Of a stretch of DNA of 64,000 bases, positions 44,001 through 55,500 are shown in pieces; position 1 is the first letter of the stretch; every line of letters starts with the position of its first letter. Under the pieces are notes generated by a model. That model saw nothing but the letters and a program-made list of their open reading frames with translations, ran no database searches and was not told the origin of the DNA. The stretch covers positions 2,790,001-2,854,000 of the forward strand of contig NC_135242.1 of NCBI RefSeq assembly GCF_947623445.1, in the 5' to 3' direction. This DNA comes from Clavelina lepadiformis (taxonomy: Eukaryota; Chordata; Ascidiacea; Aplousobranchia; Clavelinidae). The position numbers were made by a program, and so were the translations under genes.

Positions 44001-47000
44001 CAATGATAATTTAATTGTTTTCGAATTATGTACCAAAAAGGATTGACCCCTATAAATTAATGAAGCTGATTCTAGCTTTGACAGTAGTTGAAAAGAGGCA
44101 AAGTAAATGTGATTCACAGACCAGTGTGTTATTTATACAGAGGAATATATTCAACCTCTACCTTATTCTCTCTTTCTGAGGTTTGGAAGCGTTCTTGGTG
44201 AACTTGGATCTCTCTTTTGATGCTTTCGTTGCTGAAAAAAAAATAAACATCATACTTATTTGAGGAGGAAGCTATTTGAAAGATATGTTTATAAAGGAAG
44301 AGACGCAGATAATTACTATTTTTCCAGGTCAATGTTCTTCTGTTTCATTCTCTCCAGATCACCCAGTACAGTCTGTTTGCTAAACAAATTCTGTTGCAAT
44401 TGATTGTTGGCCACTTTAAGACGTTTCGCCTCTTCTTCGAATTGTTTCTGGCTTGATAATGCTTCCTGTTACAAAATTTAATGGTTGGAAATTGTGAGAA
44501 AAACCCCATAATACCATGTGGTGTAATCGGGCAAAGCTATTAACATTGTATTTACATACAAGCTTTAACGGCTTTTTTAAAAAGAAACAAGACAAATATA
44601 TTCTGATGCTGTGAAGCGTTAAGTATAGTCTACTTGAGCAGTTTCCAGTACCTTAATCATCCGTGTGAATCACTATGATTTTTCATTTTTCAGATTTACT
44701 TTAAATTAGGGACTTTTTCGGTTTTATGCAGATTTGTTGATCGAGTTACCGGGATGCAGTTTTGCCAATAAACAGAAAACTCCCGGTAAATTACCACATT
44801 ACATAAAAAATAGCCATGGATAATTCCCTACTTGTACATAATTTGATGCAACTTACATAAAACATAACTTAACATAATATTGCTTTCATGCAACATGCAA
44901 ATGTTTTAACATGTCTACATTCTATGTAATCATGTTACTTCCAAGCTTTTAGTACTAATTATCTCACCACATAACATATGGTTGAACTAGGTGAAAAGAA
45001 GAGTATACACAGAAATGTTGTTAAGTAAAAAAATGGATGGAGGGAATTGTGCTACCAACACGAGACCCAGAAAGTTACGGCTAAAAAGGGTAACAGCGTT
45101 TTATCAATCCAAATCATTCAAACTTTTCTGGGTCACACAAAATCAACCATTTATATATTTTATTTTATTATTCCTAAGCCATCATATGTTATAAAATAAA
45201 ATTCCTGAGCAAATGACTCATGTGTGACAAATATATCAATGGAAAATTTTCACAAGCTCTGAGGGAAATTTGACACTTCGATTGTGTTTGTGTAGTTTCC
45301 CCTACTACTGTCACATCCTTGGTGAAGTCGTGCTCACGTGAGTATCAGTATCAATGTAATTAACTACTAGCATACTGACCTTTAGTTGCCTTTCTAAGTT
45401 CTCAACAGTTTGAATGTATTTTTCTTGTATAACAGAACCTGCTGCCACTTCACTTTTGTCCGAATCGGCGACAGTATTTTCGCTGTTTAAATAGAATAAC
45501 ATTTCATATCTTGTGCAAGTGTGTCACGGTGTGTGATTGTTCTACTTTGATATAAAAAATGGTCTCATGAAACATGAACAATTACTGATCGGTTGGAGAA
45601 GGGTTTTAAAAAAAACAAAGATATATATAATACAGCGAATTAGATGAGTTTTTTCACCACTTACTTTCTACAGCGAGAAAAATAGAAAATCTTTCTAAAC
45701 AAACAAGTCATTCACCTGGTAGTGTCTTCTTTGCTACCTTGAAGGCTCATCACACTCACTTCCAGCCTTAAGTTTTCAGCTCTAAGCATTGCATTATCAT
45801 CTCGCAAGTTCATCACAACTGAACGAGCTTTCTAAGATCAACATAACGGAAGTGTGCCTATTATGAGTGCCATTACAATATAAAGGCAATGCCCAATATA
45901 GCTTATACCATAACAGAAGTATGACAGTAAATACAAAAATTTATCAAGTGGAGCTTGAAAACAAGGACAAAATTTTTACCATCTCCAATTATACAGACAC
46001 CTGCAAGGTATGTGGTGAGCTCCACTCCAGCCCAGTTATAAAACTTTAAGGGAAAGTACATATACCAGGCTACATGTGGTTTGCACATTTTGCTTATTTT
46101 TTTTTTAAACAGTACTTAAACAAACACTGGTTTTCCGCAAACAAATACTGTAATTACATACATCATAGTTCTGCTTTATTTTTTGTGCTTCTTCTTTGGA
46201 TTTTTCATTCCACTTTTGAAGGTCAAGGCATTTTTTGTGGAGAATTTGATTGTTTGTTCTGTGCATAAGAAGCAGTAAATATCATAAATGCGAAAACAAC
46301 AACATTTCAAGAACAAAAATCAAAATAATGTTAAAATAAGAAACAGACTATCAGCTAACTAAAGAATTACGCCAACTTATTCTTTTGATGGAAGAATATG
46401 TATTTAGGTCATTTTGAATTTAATGTAGCAATGACATTATTATGGTATTGATGAAAAAATAGCGTTAAGCAAACAAAAAATAATAGTTTATGAAGCAAAA
46501 TGCATCATATATATGAAATAAGTTTTTAAAATTAGATGCAAAGCAGGTCCTATGAATTGATGCCTTAATTATAACTCATTTTGAAATACTAAATTAGTGG
46601 CCATTTTGACACTTACAAATATAAGTTAGTTACTTATTTAGAGAAGTATAAATCAAAAAAAAGAGTTATATAATAAACAGTATGAGTGATGAAAGCATAT
46701 AAAAAAGCAAATCAAAACTATGTGTTCAAAAAGTTTAGTTTTTGTAAACATAACAAACAGCTGACACAACGTACTTGATGGATTCTCTTAATTCGTAATT
46801 GTCTGTGACGAAATTGTGCACCTGCTGCAACATGTGGTCAACAAGTATTGTTGAATTACTTTGATAAGGGAGCATGACTCCATTTCTCTCCTGAGAGTAA
46901 CTGGTGGCATTTGACTAAACCAAAAAAATACGAAAACTAACATTGATTAAAGCTATATAGCAAATACAGTAGCATCATGCCGAAAAAATAAAGACACTTG

Positions 47001-47854
47001 AGAAAGACAGTGAAAGCTCATAGTTGTGGACTTTTTAGCAGTGATGAAATTTAAAACTTTTACAATGGATTCAGTAACTTAATCTTATGTGGAGACTGGA
47101 GAGTCCAGCAAGCATAGTACAAGATTAACTTTTGTTTCAGTCTCCTTACCAAGTCACAATTAGCGTTTTATTATGCTCCTCTGTAACGGCACAAAGTCCA
47201 TATCAGGTTTTATTTTGCAACAAAAATCAAATTTTTGTAGAAGCTCGATTTTTGTAGAAGCGGTTTGACATGCACACAATGCTTTTGACACACTTGTTTT
47301 CACTAAATACGGTTCGCTACCTAGTACAAAATTCATGATTTATTTTCTTTCCTTGTGTTTGTTTCATTTCTATTGCTACGTGCATTTGACATAATTTTTG
47401 ATTGTTCATTATGTTGGGCATAAATTGAAAATTTACAGCTACTAAAATTTTTTTGGGCTAAAATACAGGTTTTTCAGTATTTACTGGTAGTCTGAAAATG
47501 GGTTCATTCACTGTCCAATGTTGTCTTTTAGTGGTACTGTAAAATTCATGCAAGAGAATTGTGAAATGTATGATACATGGTTGGTGATGCATAATAAAGA
47601 AAAATAACAAGTTTGGTTAACAACATTCATTAAGTAAGCCTCAGAATGTATGTGGTCTGCACTTAAAACATAGTTTGATATATGCAGCCAAATATATCAA
47701 CATAATGGCTAAATCTGCAAAATAAAACAAAATGATTTAAAAATACCTGATAATCATCAGTTGAAGGAAAGTTATCAGTTGGCGGGCTATGTACAACTCC
47801 GACTGATAATGTGGTCCTAGACTGCATCGTGGTCTGATTTCCCATCATATTCAT
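41065..47854 (-). CDS. NEMO/optineurin-like ubiquitin-binding coiled-coil adaptor
   Basis: Exons (minus): 47854-47747, 46914-46775, 46258-46162, 45831-45716, 45482-45380, 44465-44317, 44231-44162, 43788-43691, 43322-43200, 42104-41970, 41746-41585, 41205-41065; about 480 aa. The join 43200 to 42104 is out of phase, so a small exon is missing or a donor misplaced (a candidate lies near 42510-42460). The N-terminal NEMO-type coil (about residues 60-150) has NYELRESIKKTNNQILHKKC and LQKWNEKSKEEAQ. The C-terminal UBAN coil has DVTFFQAQADVFRQDFLQER then GDREKL, keeping the Asp-Phe pair that binds linear ubiquitin in NEMO and optineurin. Such proteins couple ubiquitin chains to IKK/TBK1 signalling or autophagy. 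The frame stops shortly after UBAN, with no C-terminal zinc finger, as in ABIN/TNIP proteins. Whether it is NEMO, OPTN or TNIP orthologue needs a tree. Confidence 0.82.
41352..41466. repeat. A-rich low-complexity tract
   Basis: About 110 bp of A-rich sequence with two copies of TTTAATACAATAAAAA-like words, within an intron of the NEMO/optineurin-like gene. Confidence 0.7.
43153..43169 (-). mobile_element. possible hAT transposon end
   Basis: Read on the minus strand, CAGTGGTTTTCAACCTG resembles the terminus of hAT (Charlie-like) elements. The element would extend to lower coordinates; I could not find the other end or the 8-bp duplication. A degraded remnant is most likely. Confidence 0.35.
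43424..43599. mobile_element. nonautonomous hAT-type element (MITE), 176 bp
   Basis: Perfect 16-bp terminal inverted repeats CAGGGATGTCCAACCT, and a perfect 8-bp target duplication CTCTATAT (43416-43423 and 43600-43607). GCGGCCC words sit near both ends. It lies in an intron of the NEMO/optineurin-like gene. Perfect ends and duplication mark a young insertion. Confidence 0.93.
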
Positions 47855-49411
47855 CGTTGAAAACGTTAAAAGGATATGCACGCATTTAAAAAGTAAAATG
47901 TCTCTATATACTTACTGGCAACTGCCTTAGCATAAGTTATTGTACATAGTATAACATTGTCTCTTTCTCGGTGTGAAGCAAATTCATATTTTTATGCGAT
48001 TTTTGTTTGAACTTAAAACACTGCACTTCTGTAATGATTAATGGGCAGTCATATCTGTACAACACAATGAAATAGAATGACAATATGTATACATTGTTGG
48101 AACAGATTCAAACCCAGAGTCTATTAACTTGACTCCATACACGAACCAAACTTGGAAGTATGACAGTTTCTAACAATTGAGAATGCAGACCATAATTATA
48201 GTCGAATATGTGGCACCTGTAGACTTATAACCTGTAGACACAAGTACAAGACTTATGAATATGTGACCCAAACTTTTACATGTTTATGCCGATTTATAAT
48301 AAAAAAAACAAATCAGATTATTTGAATAACAATTTATAATATAGAAACAAAGAAACGAAGTTGCAGCTCATGACGTCATATCAAAAGTTGCATTTTTAAA
48401 GCACGATTTTTCGTTGAAAGCTGCCATACATTCCTGTCTGCCAGCTTGCAGAGTTTGGCATATGTGCATTCATTATTGTTTTTCATGAGATAAAGTGGTA
48501 CAGGGGGCTCATTTGATTTTAACAAATATTTTACAACACGTTTCAACAATTTTTGCGAATGTTGCCATTTTTTGGCCTGGACCTGCATTTAGAGAGTCTT
48601 CTGGTACAGAACTTTTCCACTCTCAATTTTTAATTCAAAAACAGATTGAATTAGTCAATTTCTGTGTATTTGCGCATGACAAGTGAATGTGTGCATTTTT
48701 ATGCACAAACTTGTCATTTTTTGTTCTATGGCGCACACAAGATCTTGCTGAAAACAGCCATACTCTGCAGTCCAACCACTGCAATCAGTTTTGCATGCGG
48801 AGATGCAATCATTCAAATTTTAACATAACAATGTGCAGTGTGCACTGAATATTTGCATTTACGTCTGCTTTACTTATATAATAGGATCTCACTAAAATCT
48901 TGAAAGACTGAAATGAAGAATATAGGCCTAGTTGGGAAACACTGTTTTCTTTGTTTCGCCCCTTTCGGCCACTTCAGCTTTTTATTGTGTCCTACATAAT
49001 AGATTAGCTATCAAACAACCACACACAGAAATATGTCTTTTGGTTATTTACAAACCAACATTGATCTGTTAACTGTGAAAGAGTTCGATGTACACATTAG
49101 GAGATTTTGTGCATAGGCTAGACCGCTAGACTATATGTGTGGGTTACCGATCTAGTATTACAAAGATATATCACGTGCAGACGTAGTCGTACACTTCTGT
49201 GCTTGATTCGCGTTTTTTACTTCTGTACATCACTTACTGCCTTTATGCGGGCGGTACTAAAAATAACGTACCGTAACAAATAGGTTATATCTTAGGCTTA
49301 ACGTAGGCCTACTGCATTTCTGGATTTGGTGCCGTTTCTGACGCACATTCTCTTAATACCAGGCCTAATTACGTTGAACTAGCGGTAATATACCAAAACC
49401 AGACAACATAC

Positions 49412-49560
49412 CTTGCCTATCGCCCTAGCTCCAACAGCTACAAAGGGCCAGCCTAAACCTAAATGAGTTTCCCATTTCTTAATTCTGCATCAGTCTCCAT
49501 CAGAGCATCAGATTCAGCAGATCACGGTTGTTAGTTTGGCGGCCACTAGTAGAAAAATAA
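49412..49560 (-). promoter_or_regulatory. possible 5' UTR exon and promoter of the NEMO/optineurin-like gene
   Basis: A strong minus-strand donor (GATAGGCAAG then GTATGT) lies at 49412. The sequence upstream of it (49500-49560) is locally GC-rich with GTGGCCGCCAAAC, unlike its surroundings. A leader exon here splicing to just before 47854 would explain the absence of a promoter-like region next to the ATG. The 5' boundary is a guess. Confidence 0.35.
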
Positions 49561-50778
49561 TGGCGCACTTCTTAATGCACGATAGAAATAATTTGATGGC
49601 GTGTAGAATGACCTTTTCCTACAATTACATTTTTTGAAATAAAACAGCAGCTTTCAACCTTTTCATGCTTGCTTATCCTTGAAGTCGAAAAATGCTTTGC
49701 CGATAGATAGCTTAAAATGTAATTAACTGATTGATCAAAATTGAATGAACTGACAAAACTAATTAAATCGCATTATAGTTCCAGTACCATGGTCTTTATA
49801 TCTTTAGTTATATAAAGACTATATTAGTTTAGGACAACAAATATCAGGATCAAGTCTGCACTTAGCAATACAAGGAACACTGAATGCGAAATGCGTTAAA
49901 AGTAAATGGCAAAGCAAACATTCAAGTTATACTGTATGAAAATTATTGTGTCATAATCATGACGTGATAACCATTTCAAGTCTTTTTCATTGCTAGTTTT
50001 GGATATTCTAAATCACAATGACCTCCTGCAAGACGTTCTGTGGGCAAATCAACAACAGACACTGATTTTTCTATTTATTGTACTGTATATCGTTATTTGT
50101 CATTGTAACATAATTCAAGGTTATCGCTAGTGTGTATACGTCATAGTCTCCGGATTTATTAAGCTGATATAATATCTTAGGTCCAAGGAACTGTACAGTC
50201 GCGATTTCCCAACTTGGAAATACTTTATTTATTACCTGATCTTACTGTTCTTTTAGTGCTCTTGTGGGCCCCAATATCGTGGCTTCTTTTGGCCACTGAA
50301 ACGGGATTCCTGTCTCTGGATTGAGTTTTTTTTGTACAGTTTTGTTCAACTATCCATTGTTATGCACTTAAAGATATTCATTGCCCTCAGTAATCAAACT
50401 ACGTTACTTCGTATCTTAATGTACCCTATAATGTATCTTGGTTGCTAATATCAGGGTTATTAATGTTAGTGAGCATGTCTTCTACACTTCCCAATACTTT
50501 TTTGTTGCTTGTAACAATTTATGTAAATTTATGCTAACCTATCATCTTATAGCGCAATTGTATTATTGCTATCATACATGTTTTAAGCACTTAGGCTTTG
50601 CCACTTTTTCCTGCTCGTTAGCTGTTCGTGAGCATGTGTTTTATTGTGCTGTACTTACAACAGTTAGCATCGTAACTTTCGCTCCGCACAGTTAATGGCA
50701 AAAAATAAACAATAAGATATAATTCTGAGACAAAATCGGAGAATCTCGATTTTCGCTACCCCATTGATTAATTATTTT

Positions 50779-51516
50779 CGCTATCATGCCAAATTTATTC
50801 CGGCTTCCAAAATTGTTCTGGGCATTGTGACATAAAATGTCGCATTGCTCAGCGCAATTTTATTGATCTAAAAACCTTGATCCCGATGAGTTTGTTTGTA
50901 TTTTTTCTTGTTTGTAAGTTAAGTTTGCAACCTTGCAAGTTTTTCTTGAACTTGTGGGCAATTTCCCAAGTTTTCCAGCGGAAAAATTACGCTTGAGTCA
51001 TGTGTGCTGACTAAGCGTATTGTTGGGGTTGTGAACTGTTGTAATTAATTAATTATTGCTGGATCGATTGTTCGCTAATCTGACTCCATTGATAGCGCAT
51101 TCATTAACCTCTGATAGCCTAGTTAAGCAACACAGTACCAGAACTAAACTGTCAATGTCTTGAACAATTATTTATTATTGGTTCTCAACGAAACGATTAC
51201 TGTTTCTGGACTGAATAAAGCTGCATTCGGTAGACTGTAAATTACAGACTCGCATAACAGAACTGACGCGTTAAGCGCTGTAGTACGAATGACGTAATTC
51301 GGAAGTAATCAAAGCTGGCTCTTATATACTAGACAAGGCCAAAATGTAGTACAGCATTTATTGTTGAACACACCAAATAAAGCACTGATAACATTATAAT
51401 ATCATCAGATCTGCACGAGAACACTGTAGGAATAAGGGCTAATTATGAAAATTAGCACACATGCTAAACCTTTACGTCACAATGCTGGGAACAAATTTGA
51501 CCCGACACCGCATTTT
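50779..51516. repeat. unclassified interspersed repeat, copy 2, split by an insertion
   Basis: The segments 50779-50998 and 51464-51516 together match 37670-37950 in order and orientation. The match is interrupted exactly where the 51003-51459 element and its CATG duplication lie. The repeat is therefore older than the insertion. Confidence 0.65.
51003..51459. mobile_element. probable solo LTR of an LTR retrotransposon, 457 bp
   Basis: Begins TGTGCT and ends AGCACA (TG...CA ends with a 6-bp inverted repeat), flanked by the 4-bp duplication CATG (50999-51002 and 51460-51463). It holds TATATA-like and AATAAA words and no ORF, as expected of an LTR. No internal region or second LTR is present, so it would be a solo LTR fossil; a 4-bp duplication fits Ty3/Gypsy-like or BEL-like elements. 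It inserted into the older repeat copy 2. Intact duplication suggests fairly recent age. Confidence 0.6.
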
Positions 51517-52539
51517 AATTGTTGCGTTATTATGAGACAAACTGTCGCATCCGCTTGGTCACCTTAAAATATGACTTTTTAAACCGGACGTGTTCTTCTT
51601 AACTTCTAAGATGCGACGTTTTACAGCGAGCGTATCATGAGTAATCACTAGTCATCAGCCTATCACTATCACCACAGCTTACAAAGCGGTAAAACCACCT
51701 TCACACGCTAGGCCCACTTCCGTTTGCAATTTCGCCCAGGTTTAAAGTCAATTAAGATGGTTGGGAAAAGCCACGGATTTTTTTTGGTTTGTTGTGTCCA
51801 ATATGCTGAGTCGTTGACGTCACAAAATGTACGCTCATAGGCCTAATAAACGTATCGTTTATAAAAGACAATAGAATACTGGCAGGATCTCTTTGACCTT
51901 TTGAACTTGCCTCATGCACGAGATTCAGCAACGTGCGTGCTCAACATTTTATCTTCATTATAATAAATAAACAAGGAAATACTGGTTGTTTTTGTTTGAA
52001 CGCCAGTTTACAATAAATAAAAGATCTGAGGCGTTAGTGTACACCATGTCCAAATTTGTGTGTTTGCACACACGATTTCTGTTTTCTTGTGATCGAAAGC
52101 TGTCAGACTTTCCATTCAGGCGATAATGGTAGATGCCCCATCTTGACTGTTTGGCACATGACAAAAGCAATCAGAGAGAGTCACCCTTAGGATTGTAACG
52201 AATTTCGTCAGCGGCTGGGGTGGGAAAAGTGTTTCAAGATTGAAAGCTGATTTCAATGATAGCGCTATACACTGTACTGCTGCTCTGGATAGCCACCACT
52301 CGTGCAAATAAGTTAATCCAACTTTGTACATAAGTTACTTTGACCTTTTCGAATCGCCTGGCTTTGACTTATGTCTGTATATTTGTCTTATTTAGGATAG
52401 AGTACCTGCATAGGGCTTGCTGTGTTGGTTAAAGGTATCTTGAAAAGTTTTTACTTGTGTATGAGAAATAATAAGAGTGAGAAACAGAAAAATTGAAATT
52501 GTTGTTGCAATTATTGAAAAATTGTTGCAACACTCAGGC

Positions 52540-55500
52540 ATGAACAGGTAAGACCTATTTCGTTAAGTGTACAAAGTTTCGCTTTGTACTGACACGTGTA
52601 CAACACAAATACTCTAATTTAGTAGAATCTACTTAATACGACCATTTTGGGACAGTCTCCCGGATTTTGTCATATAAAATTCTCTGTTTACTGTGACCAG
52701 TTTTCAGATATTATGACCAGTTTTTCATCTTCAATTTTTCTCGTGAGAATTATGTAGCATAACATTGAAAATTGCCCACGTGTATTTTCAGTTCAATTAT
52801 TGACATCGACTTTAATATTGCTGTTTAATACTAATTAAATAAATGACAATTTCAATGTTTTTTGACATCTTCTGCCTAACTATATTGATCCTGGTGTGGT
52901 TAAATATTGTTATAGCAGCTTTGGTTATTGTGGTTACTCGGACATCATCACAAGAATGGCTTGGTTCTAAAATGGTCATAATAAGCGGAGTCTACTGTGC
53001 AAACATATCAAGTTCACGCAGTCCCTTCAGTGCGATCTGCAACATGTTTTTAATCTCATTATATTCCTGAAATTTCATTCAACACCATTTCTATGGTTGC
53101 TGTTCACATCTCATATTTAAAGTATTTATAAACTTTTGCGTTATTGCTTTAGATGCCAACAACACATTGCATAATGCTGATAAATAGTAGCATTTAATTT
53201 TGCTTTAATTTCTTCTGCAGCTTATATTTTATGTTCTTTATATTTCATATATATAGGTATGTAATTGTCACTTTGTAATATATGGTTTGTTGTAGAGAGG
53301 AATCAAGGCTAGCTGACATTTTTTATTTCTTCATTGATAAAATTCGGCACGACGAATGGTTGAAGTTCATCCGAGTTCTCGGATTGAAAGAAAATGAAAT
53401 TCAAAATGAAATTGGAGGAAAGCAGCTTACCCAGGAAACAAAGTACAAGCTTCTTAAACGATGGAAAATGTTTATAGGTAACATTTGAACCACTCTAAAC
53501 ACCACGTTGTAGGTAATGTAAGTGATGTGGCTGTTCATAATTGAGTGATTTTTGTTACTTCCTTATGTTTGTTGCATTATAATTAAGGAGATATATACAG
53601 TTTAAATATACAGTTTAACTAACGTGCACTTAGTTGTAAGTTACAATGAAAGGTTAGATTTCCTGTTTTGTGCAACAGCCACAAGCACCTAAGAAGGTGG
53701 CATTTTCCATCTTGAGAGTTTAGTTTCTCCTAATAATAACAATAAACCAATGATTTGTAATCACGACCATATGTCTTTGCATCTTGTCACTTTTAGTTAT
53801 CTTTGCGTCGGGACAGCTAACAAAAATTTTTCGTAACGTAGTCTGCAAGCAATTGTAACAGATTATTTCGTTGCCCGCCGACCTGACCGCTATTGGCAAG
53901 CTCGCAGTTACGCATGAACAATCACAATCACTCTGCCCACGCATGATAATTGAGAGATTTTTGTGTTACAAGAATTTCGATATTGCTATCTATGTACTCC
54001 CTGGGATGATACGGTAATAATTTTTTGCCTCAAAAGATTAACCTTCAATCGTTTAGACTCTGCGTGCACATATTCACACACTGCCGCATACCAAAATAAA
54101 CGAAAGCCAAATGAGTTCATAGGATCGTCTGCAGCTTTTATCGTAAGGTTTTATTGATTATCGCAATAGAGGAGTGAAGTTAAGGTGCTGATTGTAAAGC
54201 GACCAACCTACCCCAAAGCAAGAAATATTTATCAACTTACTATTGCATTGTTTGTTATTGCACTAGAAATGTTGCCTTTGTTTTCTATGCCACTTTCCAT
54301 ACAATGCGAGAGGCATAAACGGCAAGTGTTGTGCCAAAAGGAGAAAGTTATCTTGGCTCTTTCAGTGTAGAACTCGCAATTAAGCCCCAGCCCCCAACGT
54401 TCATTTTTGTCTTCGTGTGTTTGTTGCGTTGTCTTTGAAGCAGTGTTATTGAAAGTCATGCAATGAATTTCCAGCAGTTAGTGCGTGAACAGAATGATTA
54501 TGATGAAACTGTAATCTTTATTGTTATGCAATGGCCAATGGTAACAACTGAAATTGGAAAACTAACCAACCGTTGTCTTTTACGTAATAAACCGCAAAAC
54601 ACTTACATTTATGTTATTTTGTAAACGCAACTCGTAGAACCTTACTGTCTTGTTTCATGTCATACTGTTTTCACATTATTTTAAAATTTGCGATAAAACA
54701 ATATGTGTATGGCACACTCTACATTACAAAAACAAATGGAACAACTGTTTCTTAAACTAGGGGAACCCCCAATTTATGTAAAGACTTGCCTTGGAATTTA
54801 GTAAGTTAGGTGTCTATGGCAACAGGTACAATTACAGTTGTAATTGCTGCTGCAAGTTGTAATTGCTGCAAAGCCTGATGAGTTGCCAATCTTCTCACCA
54901 TCTTTGCAGTCTACTTACAGTAGGCCATGTTTTTTTCGGTACGATACACTTTTTCTTACTCACTACACAAGCAGCTAAGTAGAATTGAATAGGAGAAAAA
55001 TTTCGTTACTTTCGCAGTTATCAGTAGGCTTACTACCTTCACAAAATATCGTAAACCCTTGTAGGAGTTGTAGCACAGCATAACGGATTAGCCTACTTCT
55101 GAAATGCAGGTAACTGACTGACCATGATGAAGTCAAATGAAGTCAATGATACGCATTGCACTACAAAAAGTGCTTAGTGTCAAAAAATCCACTGGGTCAT
55201 TGTAGGTAGTTTTATGTGTAACTTTTTCATTTGCAATAGATGGGTGATGAAACTCACACCTAAGGTTGTCGTCAAGAAAAAAATAATCTGGAAATTTTAG
55301 TCGAAAAGCACAACATTTGACTGAAATCAAGTTTTTGCAAACATTGAAATGCGTCAAAAATGCCACTTCCAAGGTCATTCTAGTGTTAATGATTAAAATA
55401 GTTGCTATCATACATTGCATGACTTGGCCAAAATAGTTCAGATTTTTTTCAGAAATTTGGTTTTAGGCTAAATTAAAAAAGAATGATTTGCACCTCTAGC

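Larger units (their letters stand above)
47855..52539. other. intergenic region between the NEMO/optineurin-like and death-domain genes
   Basis: No coding exon is supported. It contains the possible leader exon near 49412-49560, copy 2 of the unclassified repeat (from 50779), and a solo LTR inserted into it (51003-51459). The two divergent genes have their promoters here. Confidence 0.5.

Noticed and set aside
52843-53070. 75-codon ORF with a hydrophobic N-terminus (possible membrane peptide)
   Set aside because: It lies in intron 1 of the inferred death-domain gene, has no conserved motif, and AT-rich DNA readily yields such hydrophobic ORFs.
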